DNA from: Blautia sp. SC05B48
GTDB lineage: Bacteria > Bacillota > Clostridia > Lachnospirales > Lachnospiraceae
Reading direction: 5' to 3'
DNA length: 64,000 nucleotides
NCBI RefSeq assembly: GCF_005848555.1
Contig: NZ_CP040518.1
Location: 1,487,001 to 1,551,000 of the forward strand
A program made the position numbers and the translations under genes. The notes below the pieces were generated by a model. It saw only the letters and a program-made list of their open reading frames with translations. It was not told the origin of the DNA and did not search any database. Shown here piece by piece: positions 56,153-64,000 of the stretch (position 1 is the first letter of the stretch; every line of letters starts with the position of its first letter).

Positions 56153-56485
56153 ATGCGAGCAAAAGAAGAATTACCGGAATGCCCAGTTGCAACAGCGGTA
56201 TCTCTCATCGGAGGAAAATGGAAACTGCTGATTTTGCGTAACTTGAAAGAGCGCTCATGGAGATTCAATGAGCTACAACGAAGTATAGAGGGTATTTCAC
56301 AAAAGGTTTTGACAGATAGTTTAAGACAAATGATGAGTGATGGACTGGCATATCGCCACGATTACCATGAGCAGCCACCGAGAGTTGAATACGGATTAAC
56401 GGAACTCGGAACAAAAATGCTTCCAATTGTTAATTCACTTGCTGACTTTGGTAACTACTATAAATCACTTATTGAACAGAATTAA
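56153..56485 (+). CDS. HxlR-family transcriptional regulator
   Basis: A 110-residue winged helix-turn-helix with the HxlR signature CPVATAVSLIGGKWKLLILRNL and a Cys at residue 10 that could sense redox or carbonyl stress. The ATG follows GGAGGTGAG. It is next to, and divergent from, a cupin gene. Confidence 0.92.
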   Translation: MRAKEELPECPVATAVSLIGGKWKLLILRNLKERSWRFNELQRSIEGISQKVLTDSLRQMMSDGLAYRHDYHEQPPRVEYGLTELGTKMLPIVNSLADFGNYYKSLIEQN

Positions 56486-56541
56486 GTACGTTAGTATTTG
56501 AAAATCTTGAACAATCGGAATTTAACGAGGAGGTAATGATT

Positions 56542-56763
56542 ATGAGTAGAAATATAAAAGGTGGTTTTTTAACATTAAGTAGTGTTGTTGGTATTGCAGG
56601 AATGATAATAGCGGCAATGCAAAATCCAGCAACTGCATGGGTGACGCCACCTGGAAGAATGATTGTAAGTATTTTAGAAAATGGATTATTGATTCCTACG
56701 GTTTTATTCCTTGTTCTTTTTATCTATGGATTGTATATTCTCCTAACGGAGAAAAACGATTGA
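56542..56763 (+). CDS. Small two-segment membrane protein
   Basis: A 73-residue protein with two hydrophobic segments (LTLSSVVGIAGMIIAAM and LLIPTVLFLVLFIYGLYILL). The start ATG 56542 follows AGGAGG at a good distance. It has no close family that I recognise. It is followed by a methyltransferase gene 56 bp away. Confidence 0.65.
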   Translation: MSRNIKGGFLTLSSVVGIAGMIIAAMQNPATAWVTPPGRMIVSILENGLLIPTVLFLVLFIYGLYILLTEKND

Positions 56764-56819
56764 GCAATACCGGTTTGTCGAATTAAGAAAACCGGTATTT
56801 GTGGAGGAGGAATTCTGTA

Positions 56820-57431
56820 ATGAGATTTTTTGAAAATACCCGTAAGCCACAAGGCTTCGGCGGAAAATTGATGACGAAGATGATGAACAGCGGTCACGCC
56901 AAATTATCGCAATGGGGATTCTCAAATATCTCCGCGAAGTCTGATGCTGAAGTTCTTGACGTCGGCTGTGGCGGCGGAGCAAATATTGCGGTCTGGCTTG
57001 ATAGATGTAGAAATGGCCACGTGACAGGAATGGATTATTCTGAGGTTAGTGTGGCGGAATCTCAAAAATTGAACGCCCTCGCCATTAAACAAGGGAAATG
57101 TAATGTAGTTCAAGGAGATGTATCTGCTATACCCTTTTCTGATGCGACTTTTGATTATGTTTCTGCCTTCGAAACAGTTTACTTTTGGCCAGGATTAGTA
57201 AAATGCTTTTCCGAGGTCAACCGTGTGCTGAAAAGCGAAGGTATATTCCTGATTTGTAACGAGAGTGACGGAACGAATGCCGCAGATGAAAAATGGACAA
57301 AGATGATCAATGGTATGAAGATTTACACATCTAAACAACTTGTTGCCGCTTTGAAAGAAGCGGGTTTTACAGAGATCAAAACGTATTCAAATGCAAAAAA
57401 TCATTGGATAAGTATTGTTGCAACGAAATAG
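56820..57431 (+). CDS. SAM-dependent class I methyltransferase
   Basis: A 203-residue methyltransferase: motif I VLDVGCGGGANIAVWLDR, motif II DYSEVSVAES, motif IV GDVSAIPFSDATFDYVSAFETVYFW. The ATG at 56820 follows GTGGAGGAGG; a GTG seven codons upstream is less likely. The substrate is unknown. Confidence 0.92.
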   Translation: MRFFENTRKPQGFGGKLMTKMMNSGHAKLSQWGFSNISAKSDAEVLDVGCGGGANIAVWLDRCRNGHVTGMDYSEVSVAESQKLNALAIKQGKCNVVQGDVSAIPFSDATFDYVSAFETVYFWPGLVKCFSEVNRVLKSEGIFLICNESDGTNAADEKWTKMINGMKIYTSKQLVAALKEAGFTEIKTYSNAKNHWISIVATK

Positions 57432-57483
57432 CCAAATTCAAGTTTGTTGAATTAAAAATGAAATAAAGTTCCAGTAATCATAG

Positions 57484-57517
57484 AGTGTATGGATTCAATT
57501 CCATATGCTCTTTTTCT
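57484..57517 (+). terminator. Terminator after methyltransferase
   Basis: AGAGTGTATGGA...TCCATATGCTCT followed by TTTTTC. Confidence 0.88.
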
Positions 57518-57632
57518 TTACCTAATTTCAGGAAAAATGCAAAAATCTAATGTTACGAGTTTCTTACGAGTGGCATTAAAAAAACATGCAAGAAAACTCG
57601 TAAGAAAAAAAGTAAAAAAATTTGCTTTTGAC

Positions 57633-57666
57633 CACTGTAAAACATGCTCTGAGCGTTTCGTTATAT
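57633..57666. repeat. Left member of a 34-bp inverted-repeat pair
   Basis: CACTGTAAAACATGCTCTGAGCGTTTCGTTATAT; the complement of 61740-61773 matches at 32 of 34 bases. The pair brackets 4.1 kb. Confidence 0.88.
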
Positions 57667-57713
57667 GAAGGAATAATTTTTCTTTCATATTTCAAAGAAA
57701 AGAGGATAAAGAA

Positions 57714-57851
57714 ATGTCAGAAAAAAGATGTTATACAGTTCAAGAGTTACAGGAAATCTTAGGAGTCAGTAGACCTACTATTTATAACCTTTTGAAGAAA
57801 AAGAAATTCCGGTGGATCCAGTTGGATGGCGGAAAGTATCGCATGCTTTGA
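57714..57851 (+). CDS. Excisionase-like helix-turn-helix protein (short)
   Basis: A 45-residue frame MSEKRCYTVQELQEILGVSRPTIYNLLKKKKFRWIQ... with the helix-turn-helix of DNA-binding excisionases. It stops early relative to the family because the last part (GGKYRML) runs into a stop. It has a ribosome site AAGAGGAT, so it may still be translated, but its length suggests a relic. Confidence 0.55.
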   Translation: MSEKRCYTVQELQEILGVSRPTIYNLLKKKKFRWIQLDGGKYRML

Positions 57852-57873
57852 AACAGAGTAAGGTGTATCTGGA

Positions 57874-58332
57874 ATGGTACGAGAAAAAAAAGATTCCTAT
57901 GAACCAATTTTTATCAGAGGAACAGCTGTTGGGGTAGTGCTTTGTATACTGGCAGTGATTCCGACAATTATTGCCGAATCTATGGAAGCGTCCGACTATT
58001 ACTGTGGTCTTTCCGTTGGATTACTGCTATTCATACTTGCAATAGGAGTGAATCTGTTGGTTCGTGTTGGGATGGTAAAAAGCAGTTACGATACCCTTCT
58101 TCAGGAAGGCGAATATACAAAAGAAGAAAAACTGTTTAAGAAAAAGACTGACACGTTTTCTGGTGTATATTGGTGCTTGACTACAGCGATTTACCTTGCA
58201 TGGAGCTTTTGGACGATGAGCTGGGATATTACATGGATTGTATGGCCGGTTGCTGGTGTTTTGTTTGCAGCATTGCTTGGTGTGGTGAAAATGGTGTTAA
58301 AGAATGGCAGTGAAACTCAGCACTATATTTAA
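57874..58332 (+). pseudogene. C-terminal relic of a membrane-anchored XRE regulator
   Basis: A 152-residue open frame of four hydrophobic segments (GVVLCILAVIPTIIAES, VGLLLFILAIGVNLLVRVGM, YWCLTTAIYLAWSFWTM, WPVAGVLFAALLGVVKM) with the YCxxTAIYLxxSFxTxxWxxxWIxWPVAGVLF pattern typical of XRE regulators that carry a membrane tail. The N-terminal helix-turn-helix is missing. Confidence 0.7.
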
Positions 58333-58394
58333 GATGAAGTTAAGTTTTTTTCGCATATTATACGCATCCAGAAATTCAAGTTTACAGAACTGAA

Positions 58395-58420
58395 TCAAAA
58401 GAGCTCGAAGGAGCTCTTTT
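58395..58420 (+). terminator. Terminator
   Basis: AAAGAGCTCgaagGAGCTCTTT then T-run; it ends the XRE relic. Confidence 0.9.
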
Positions 58421-58445
58421 TCCTTTTTTATAATAGTATCATTAT

Positions 58446-58594
58446 GGTATAATAGAGACATTAAAATCGGAATTTATAAAGGAGCATTCCTGTAATTCAT
58501 CAAAAGCGCCAATTGAATAAAAAAGAACCTCAAGGTATGATTGAGTTGCATCTTGGCGGATGTAAACAAAACAATCAAGCACTGGAGGTTCCAA
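58446..58594 (+). ncRNA. Candidate IS110 upstream bridge-RNA region
   Basis: A TATAAT at 58447-58452 lies 140 bp before the transposase. The leader contains a long hairpin GAACCTC...GAGGTTC just before the start (58526-58590). IS110-family elements encode a guide RNA next to the transposase; whether it lies here or in 59885-60300 is not known. Confidence 0.4.
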
Positions 58595-59884
58595 ATGAAT
58601 TATACACAGAATGAAAAGATTGAGCAAGTAACAGATTCAACAATGGTTGTCGGAGTTGATATCGGAAGCCAGATACATTATGCAAGAGCTTTTGATAACA
58701 GAGGACGCGAACTTACAAAACGTATTTTTTCTTTTCATAACGATCTGGAAGGGTTCAATTCTTTCAACCTTTGGGCAGAGACACTTAAGACTGAGAATAA
58801 AAAGACTGCAGTTCTGATCGGCTGCGAGCCAACAGGTCATTACTGGTTTGCGTTTGCGAAGTATGTAAATGATCATCAGAAAAGATTAGTAATGGTCAAT
58901 CCATTCTCGGTTAAGAAGATCAAGGAACTTGATGATAACAGTCCAAAGAAAACAGATTCAAAAGATCCAAAAACAATCGCAAAACTAGTTGTGGATGGGA
59001 GATATTCAATCCCTTACATGCCAGAAGGCATTTATGCCGAAATAAGAGACCTGGTATACAGCCGTGACAGGATCATGAAGCAGCACAACATATCTGCAAA
59101 CAGGATCCAGAGATGGCTTGCAATACATTTCCCGGAATATCTGGGATTATACACACGATTTGATGCAATAAGCGGCCTGGCAGTGCTTGAAAAAGCACCA
59201 TTGCCAAAAGATGTGATCGCGCTTGGAGTAAATGGGATCCGAAAGATCTGGCATGATAAAAAGATGCGAGGCAGAGGAGTTACTGAAGATAGGGCAAAGA
59301 CCCTGGTTGAAGCTGCGCACAACAGTGTTGGACTTGACGGAGGGATTGGAACAAAAAGTGAATTATATATGCTGCTTGAAGAGCATCGCTTATGGACTTC
59401 GCAGTTAGAAGCCGTCAATAAAGTACTTGAGGAAATGATCCTAAAAGTACCACATGTGGAGAAGTTACTCGCCATTAAAGGAGTAGGAAGCATCACAATA
59501 GCAGGATTCATAGCTGAGGTAGGTGATATCAGACGCTTTGATTCACCGAAACAGATCCAGAAGTATGCAGGATTGGAACTGGTAGAAAACAGTTCAGGAA
59601 AGCATAAAGGAAGGACGAGGATCAGTAAACGCGGGAGAAGGAAACTCAGAAAGATCCTGTACCAGGTAATGGTACCGCTGCTTGCAAGAAACAAGGAGTT
59701 CCGTGGAATCTATGATTACTATGTAACCCGTGTAAAGAATCCGCTGAAACGAAGGCAGGCAATGGTTGCCGTCAGCTGTAAGTTGGTCCGAGTGTTTTAT
59801 GCGGTATTAACAAAAGGTGTGGAGTATGACAGATTTAAAATGATGTCAGATATCCACCGAAAAAGCGACATAATAGCTGCCTGA
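58595..59884 (+). mobile_element. IS110-family transposase
   Basis: A 429-residue IS110 recombinase. The N-terminal RuvC-like DEDD domain is intact: D22 (GVDIGSQ), E78 (GCEPTGHYW) and the D121/D124 pair (KKTDSKDPKTIA). The C-terminal Tnp20 domain includes GVGSITIAGFIAEVGDI and the SG serine (S334, ENSSGKHKGR). The ATG follows TGGAGG. It looks intact. It lies inside the 34-bp inverted-repeat pair. Confidence 0.93.
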
Positions 59885-60300
59885 GCAAAAAGTACTGTAA
59901 ACAGGAAAGCGTCCGCCATCAATGGTGCTGTGAAACAGGAATGCAAAATATATAAGACAAAGTAGAGCCAGTAGCTGCATTGACATTTTCTATAGGGCAA
60001 CGACCCTGCTAAAGGAGCATGAGCAGCACCCAACTATGGATAAGCAGAACGAAGGAATTTAGGACCCGTCAGAGGATGGTGATCCTGGTAGACATGAGAG
60101 GTTAGTTACTGTAGGTGGATTTGGGAAACAGGAAGGCCTTCATAAGAAGAAACAAAGACGTTTTATTTCTTGTACCTAAAATCATCAGAAATGGACTCCA
60201 TGAAGTCACTTCATATCCAGAAAACTCTATTTTGGAGATATATGTAACTTATTAACTGTTCAGCAAAGTCAGTAAAATCAAGGATTTTTATTGAACATGC
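59885..60300 (+). ncRNA. IS110 right-end non-coding region (candidate bridge RNA)
   Basis: 416 bp without a gene follow the transposase. It holds several dyads, for example around GACCCGTCAGAGGATGGTGATCC and GTAACTTATTAACTGTT. It is long for a plain element end, so a structured RNA is plausible. The promoter and the exact element ends cannot be set by eye. Confidence 0.35.
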
Positions 60301-60325
60301 ACTAAAAAGAATAGAGAGAATATTG

Positions 60326-60928
60326 ATGAAACTATTTTTATGTTCGCACTTTTCAAGTGTGGGAAGTCTGATAAAGGAAGAAATTGAAAATAAGAAAGTC
60401 GCATTTATTCCAACAGCTTCACTGCGTGAAGGCTACACCGGTTATGTCGGCTCGGCTCGAAAATTATTCAAAAAGTTGGGAGCAATCGTAACTGAAATTG
60501 ATATTTCAACGGAGGCTTATTCAACGATACAGTCTGTTTTTGAAGAAGCAGATGTGATATATTTTACCGGCGGAAATTCTTTCTTTCTTATGGACCAGCT
60601 CCGTAAAACGGGAACTGATGGGCTACTGAAAAAGGAATTGGCAAATGGAAAATTGATGATCGGCGAGTCGGCAGGCGCAATTATATGCGCTCCAAGCATC
60701 CAATATATCGAGCAAATGGATGAAAAGCCAGAGGACTACTCACAAGAAGATGATGCAGGGCTTGATTTGATTGATTTCTATGTTCTTCCGCATTATCTTA
60801 CAGCACCATTTAAGAAAGTTACCGAGAAAATAATGACTGAGTTTTCGGATTTGAATCTATGCCCAATTAACAACCGTCAGGGAATTGTAATTGATGGTGA
60901 AGGTTCAAAGGTTATTTGCAAAGACTAA
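60326..60928 (+). CDS. Peptidase S51 family (dipeptidase E-like) protein
   Basis: A 200-residue protein with the S51/class I amidotransferase-like fold. The nucleophile Ser lies in GESAGAIICA, preceded by VIYFTGGNSFFLMDQL; the C-terminal His is in YVLPHYL. The start ATG 60326 follows AGAGAGAATATTG with only a weak ribosome site. It is next to the IS110 element, so its promoter may be supplied or disrupted by it. Confidence 0.85.
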   Translation: MKLFLCSHFSSVGSLIKEEIENKKVAFIPTASLREGYTGYVGSARKLFKKLGAIVTEIDISTEAYSTIQSVFEEADVIYFTGGNSFFLMDQLRKTGTDGLLKKELANGKLMIGESAGAIICAPSIQYIEQMDEKPEDYSQEDDAGLDLIDFYVLPHYLTAPFKKVTEKIMTEFSDLNLCPINNRQGIVIDGEGSKVICKD

Positions 60929-61074
60929 TTTGAAAATTCAAGTTTGTAGGGCAAATAAGCTGTTTATTTGACTAGAAAAAAGAATTACAATTAATAACGC
61001 CGGTGCGGGATTTTGGTATCCAGTGCCGGCATTATTGATTCTACAGGGGCTTGGGGGTGTAGCCACCAAATATA

Positions 61075-61215
61075 TTATTCATTTTCGTTTTCAGAAAGTT
61101 TGTTAAGGATCCATTCCTGATTGATAACAATATCCTCATCAGCGCGGAGATCTTTTAAATCATTGTAATGTGAAGAAGCAAGTTCATATGTATTGTCGAT
61201 ATTAATTGCACCAGT
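61075..61215 (-). pseudogene. Unknown C-terminal fragment
   Basis: The minus-strand frame reads ATGAINIDNTYELASSHYNDL, then KDLRADEDIVINQEWILNKLS, and a stop at 61075. It has no start of its own; the frame is fused by a shift to the relaxase fragment at 61220. I do not recognise the family. Confidence 0.4.
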
Positions 61216-61219
61216 GGCC

Positions 61220-61522
61220 TCACCCAGGATGAAGATAGCTGTATCTGCCACGATGCTCAACCACAGAAATTTGAAATTGTTCCAGAAGTTTGGATTGGAA
61301 TTCATCAAAACTATTGGATGTGGCAGCGCATTCATCAATCGCATTTCGCAAATATTCTTTCTGTGTTAGGAATACAGTGGATGTTGGTTTGAGACCAGCT
61401 TCGATAATTTTCTGATTGATCTCATCCAGTTTTTGCTGGCCGTATTTCTGTGCCATATACTCTTTCTGAGTGATTTTTCTTTCAGCCGGAGCAAGAGGAT
61501 CTATGATTGATTTGCTTCTCAA
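61220..61522 (-). pseudogene. Relaxase fragment
   Basis: The frame reads SIIDPLAPAERKITQKEYMAQKYGQQKLDEINQKIIEAG and then QKEYLRNAIDECAATSNSFDEFQSKLLEQ..ISVVEHRGRYSYLHP. This matches the middle part of MobP-type relaxases of gut integrative elements. The N-terminal nicking motifs and the C-terminus are missing. Confidence 0.75.
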
Positions 61523-61534
61523 GCAGAAGTTTTC

Positions 61535-61739
61535 TTAGATATTCAGAAGTGAGATTGAAAAACAAGCAGCTCCTTGATCCAGCAAATTGAGTTCGACATC
61601 TGTCAGTTGTACTGTAACAAAACGTCTGTTATTGAGAGGGTATGGGAGATCCCCATCAAGATAAAACCCATAGGTTGACGGGAGGCCAAATGGCAATACC
61701 GTTAAACCTGGGTGGGTCTTGCTCTTATTTGTACCCTCT
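61535..61739 (-). pseudogene. Unknown fragment at the inverted-repeat boundary
   Basis: The minus-strand frame GTNKSKTHPGLTVLPFGLPSTYGFYLDGDLPYPL...LTDVELNLLDQGAACFSIS ends at 61535 and is open upstream through the 34-bp inverted repeat. It is a C-terminal remnant of a protein I do not recognise, probably from the same decayed element. Confidence 0.4.
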
Positions 61740-61773
61740 ATATAACGAAACGCTCAGAGGCTGTTTTACAGTG
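61740..61773. repeat. Right member of the 34-bp inverted-repeat pair
   Basis: Complement of 57633-57666 with two mismatches. Confidence 0.88.
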
Positions 61774-61877
61774 GGGGAAAAGAAAAAATATCAAAAAATT
61801 GATGATTAATGGTGAGCTTGTGATAGAATGAAAAAAAGAGAAAAGCATAGAGGATGTAGTTGTGGAGAATATTTGTT

Positions 61878-62309
61878 ATGATTAGAAAGATGCTGAACGG
61901 AGATATCGATAGAGTTGCTGACATATGGTTAAAGACAAATCTGAAAGCACATTGTTTTATTTCCGATCAATACTGGAAAAGTAATTATGAATTAGTGAAA
62001 GAAATGATGTCACAATCCGAAGTCTATGTGTATGAAGATGATAAAGTGATTCAAGGATTTGTAGGACTAAATGATGAATATATCGAAGGTATTTTTGTTT
62101 CTGATGAAATGCAGTCGTGCGGCATAGGTAAGCTTTTATTGGATTATATTAAGGATAAAAAAGTTAGATTACAATTAAATGTATACCAGAAGAATGCCAG
62201 AGCAATTTCTTTTTACCAAAGAGAAGGGTTCATTATTCAATGTGAAGGTTTTGATGAAACCACTGATGAAAAAGAGTACACCATGCTATGGAAACGGAAA
62301 TCGGAATAA
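61878..62309 (+). CDS. GNAT family N-acetyltransferase
   Basis: A 143-residue GNAT with the acetyl-CoA loop VSDEMQSCGIGKLLLDYIK (about 74-92) and the C-terminal YQKNARAISFYQREGF, typical of RimI-like and ribosomal or small-molecule acetyltransferases. The ATG at 61878 follows GTGGAG. An extended -10 TGATAGAAT lies at about 61820. It is followed by the DfsB-like gene 15 bp away. Confidence 0.88.
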   Translation: MIRKMLNGDIDRVADIWLKTNLKAHCFISDQYWKSNYELVKEMMSQSEVYVYEDDKVIQGFVGLNDEYIEGIFVSDEMQSCGIGKLLLDYIKDKKVRLQLNVYQKNARAISFYQREGFIIQCEGFDETTDEKEYTMLWKRKSE

Positions 62310-62324
62310 GAAGGAGATAGACTA

Positions 62325-62843
62325 TTGAAAGCATACGAGAATAAAGACGAACTTAAAAACGAAATAAATAAAAGCTTTGCAAAGTATATTTCGGAATTTA
62401 ATGATATTCCAGAATCCTTAAAAGACAAAAGGGTTGATGGTGTTGATCGAACTCCAGCAGAAAATCTTGCTTACCAGGTTGGCTGGACAACTCTCGTTCT
62501 TAAATGGGAAGCAGACGAAAGAAAGGGGATTGATGTCAAAACTCCTTCAGATGATTTTAAGTGGAATCAGCTTGGTGAATTATATCAATGGTTTACAGAT
62601 ATATACGCTCATCTGTCGATACAAGAGTTGAAAGATATATTGAATGAGAATGTGCATTCTATTTATGCGATGATAGATTCGCTAAGTGAGGAAGAATTAT
62701 TCAAACCACATATGAGAAAATGGGCTGACGAAGCAACTAAAACAGCTGTCTGGGAAGTATACAAGTTCATACATGTTAACACAGTTGCCCCATTCGGAAC
62801 ATTTAGAACTAAGATTAGAAAATGGAAAAAAATAGCACTATAA
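62325..62843 (+). CDS. ClbS/DfsB-family four-helix bundle protein
   Basis: A 172-residue helical protein; NKSFAKYISEFNDIPESLKDKRVDG and ENLAYQVGWTTLVLKWE are typical of ClbS/DfsB proteins, some of which protect against genotoxins. The start is TTG with AAGGAG upstream. The gene follows the GNAT gene closely and probably shares its transcript. Confidence 0.88.
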   Translation: MKAYENKDELKNEINKSFAKYISEFNDIPESLKDKRVDGVDRTPAENLAYQVGWTTLVLKWEADERKGIDVKTPSDDFKWNQLGELYQWFTDIYAHLSIQELKDILNENVHSIYAMIDSLSEEELFKPHMRKWADEATKTAVWEVYKFIHVNTVAPFGTFRTKIRKWKKIAL

Positions 62844-62989
62844 AGTAAAGAGTCTTTTAGCTTAGATGAGAAGAACGGGAATAATCACAACAGATTCCGA
62901 GAATCAGAAGAGATCATCTTGGATACTTGTCAAGAATTTAATTAATTTCAGGAAAAAATGCAGAAATCTAATGTTACGATGTTCTACAA

Positions 62990-63040
62990 TCTCCGTCATA
63001 ATAAAAATATCTCCATCATTTCAAAAGAGAATGACGGAGA
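62990..63040. terminator. Hairpin CTCCGTCAT...ATGACGGAG
   Basis: Long dyad with a T-rich flank (ATATTTC). It can end the DfsB gene or the minus-strand relic. Confidence 0.6.
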
Positions 63041-63053
63041 TATTTCGCCCTGC

Positions 63054-63160
63054 TTATTCTTGTAGTAACCAATCGGCTATATCGTGAATTTCGATTTCTT
63101 CATAGCTATATAGGGGATGTTTGGTTCTGCGGGCATTGCTTAATTTACTGACGAAGACGA
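63054..63160 (-). pseudogene. Unknown C-terminal fragment
   Basis: The minus-strand frame FVSKLSNARRTKHPLYSYEEIEIHDIADWLLQE ends at 63054 and has no start. I do not recognise the family with certainty. Confidence 0.35.
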
Positions 63161-63240
63161 TGAAGCAATGAAAAACACGATTAAAATGCGGGATAAACAC
63201 TGCTTCTAAAGAATATAATATGATTGTGGAATAGAAATAC

Positions 63241-63336
63241 GCAACAAGTTACAAAAATCTATTTCAATGTCCAGCTGATATATTGATTTTTGAAGTCCAT
63301 CCGGATATGCTAGAATAGAAAAATGCAACATGTTGC
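63241..63336. promoter_or_regulatory. Paired palindromes before the truncated ATPase
   Basis: GCAACAAGTTAC (63241-63252) and the perfect palindrome GCAACATGTTGC (63325-63336), 84 bp apart, with a TAGAAT -10 (63311-63316) between. It is the same layout as 41310-41396 with a different sequence. Confidence 0.6.
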
Positions 63337-63363
63337 AAAAATCTTTTATAGTGAGGCTTTAAG

Positions 63364-63510
63364 ATGGAGATTCACAGAGATTTTTATTTGGATAAATTGA
63401 TAAAAAGAAAGAATAATGGATTGATTAAGGTAATTACTGGTATTCGTCGATGTGGAAAATCCGTATCCCATTTCCTTATTATTCAATCAATCATTAATTG
63501 TAAAAATTAA
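63364..63510 (+). pseudogene. Truncated DUF4143 ATPase paralog
   Basis: The first 33 residues MEIHRDFYLDKLIKRKNNGLIKVITGIRRCGKS match the N-terminus and Walker A of the ATPase at 41416. The frame then reads unrelated sequence and stops at 63508. A ribosome site is present (AGTGAGGC), so a short product is possible but not functional as an ATPase. Confidence 0.88.
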
Positions 63511-63608
63511 GAAGCATTTCAATCAGTTCACCATGTCACTTTTATTTTGTGTTATAATGTGTTATCAGATTTTTTACCCTTGTATTTTCCCTTATCAGAG
63601 TTCGTAAA

Positions 63609-63752
63609 CACTGGCGGGACGATATAACACAAGGGAAACAATAAGGGAAAGCTCACCTGCGACAAATCCGGTGTTTTCAAGGGTTTACAGAGAATTTAAT
63701 AACAAAATATAACAGTTATTAAATCTCTTAAAACAGGTGAAATCTCAATCGG
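63609..63752. repeat. Right copy of the 150-bp direct repeat
   Basis: Almost identical to 51607-51750: GGCGGGACGATATAACACAAGGG ... AAACAGGTGAAATCTCAATCGGA. Confidence 0.85.
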
Positions 63753-63774
63753 AAGTCGTGGAGGTGATTTTATT

Positions 63775-64000
63775 ATGATTTTGTGCTTTTCAGGAACCGG
63801 CAACAGCCGTTATATAGCGAAAAAAATTGCAGTTGAATTGCAGGACGAGATTGTAGATGTGAATGCGAAAATCAAGGCAGTAGATTATTCGCCAATAAAA
63901 ACAGGTGAGAATGTAGTCGTTGTAACTCCGACTTATGCGTGGCGTATTCCCCGAATTGTGTCGGATTGGCTTTCCAAAACGAAATTGCTTTCCGCAAAAC
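63775..64000 (+). CDS. EFR1-type flavodoxin/ferredoxin protein (partial)
   Basis: Runs off the right edge. The visible N-terminal 75 residues have the flavodoxin phosphate loop ILCFSGTGNSRYIAKKIA and the VVVVTPTYAWRIPRIVSDWL flavin-binding second loop of EFR1-family proteins. The 4Fe-4S ferredoxin part would lie beyond the window. The ATG follows GGAGGTG. Confidence 0.85.
   Translation, partial: MILCFSGTGNSRYIAKKIAVELQDEIVDVNAKIKAVDYSPIKTGENVVVVTPTYAWRIPRIVSDWLSKTKLLSAK

Overview
The window is the chromosomal replication-origin region of a Firmicute, most likely a Lachnospiraceae bacterium; a Blautia-like genus is plausible but not proven. The basis is the gene order (recF, S4 protein, dnaN and dnaA on the minus strand, then oriC, then rpmH, rnpA, yidD, yidC, jag, mnmE, mnmG, rsmG and later parA-parB on the plus strand), the ParB-site consensus, and the presence of DUF4446 and DUF3881 proteins next to serS.

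Region 1 (1-10.7 kb) is the origin core. A TPR/AAA-type acidic protein runs off the left edge. It is followed by recF, yaaA, dnaN and dnaA, then a DnaA-box-rich oriC (about 6.9-7.4 kb), then the ribosome/RNase P/membrane-insertion operon. Region 2 (10.7-22 kb) holds mnmE, mnmG, rsmG and a four-gene gliding-type ABC exporter operon. The mnmE-mnmG spacer holds an 89-bp tandem array bracketed by an inverted pair of terminators. Region 3 (22-38.4 kb) has a 1221-residue YhgE/Pip exporter with its divergent TetR regulator, an alpha/beta hydrolase and an SseB-like protein. A roughly 4-kb almost gene-free stretch built of at least four repeat families follows, then parA, parB, DUF4446, serS, DUF3881 and tRNA-Arg(CCU). 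Five perfect 16-bp parS sites are spread over 21.3-33.6 kb; one lies inside a coding sequence and one inside a terminator stem.

Region 4 (38.4-64 kb), beginning at the tRNA-Arg gene, is accessory and decayed. It contains relics of one or more conjugative elements: iteron-like repeats, parB and parA fragments, an excisionase-like ORF, a relaxase fragment, a truncated alarmone synthetase and a truncated XRE membrane regulator. It also contains an IS5-type remnant and an intact IS110 element. Intact cargo includes a DUF4143 ATPase flanked by a duplicated small helical gene, two phospholipase-D enzymes with a two-component system and a FUSC transporter, two LysR regulators, an aldo/keto reductase, a Dxs-like enzyme, a cupin/HxlR pair, a methyltransferase, two GNAT acetyltransferases, a peptidase S51 protein, a DfsB/ClbS protein and an EFR1-type flavodoxin/ferredoxin at the right edge.

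How it works together: DnaA and oriC start replication, DnaN and RecF serve the fork, and ParA/ParB acting on the parS cluster segregate the new origins. The accessory half is a landing zone beside the tRNA gene. The most unusual material is non-coding: parS sites embedded in other functional elements, the MITE and hairpin families between the hydrolase and parA, the array between mnmE and mnmG, and paired palindromes in front of the DUF4143 ATPase genes.
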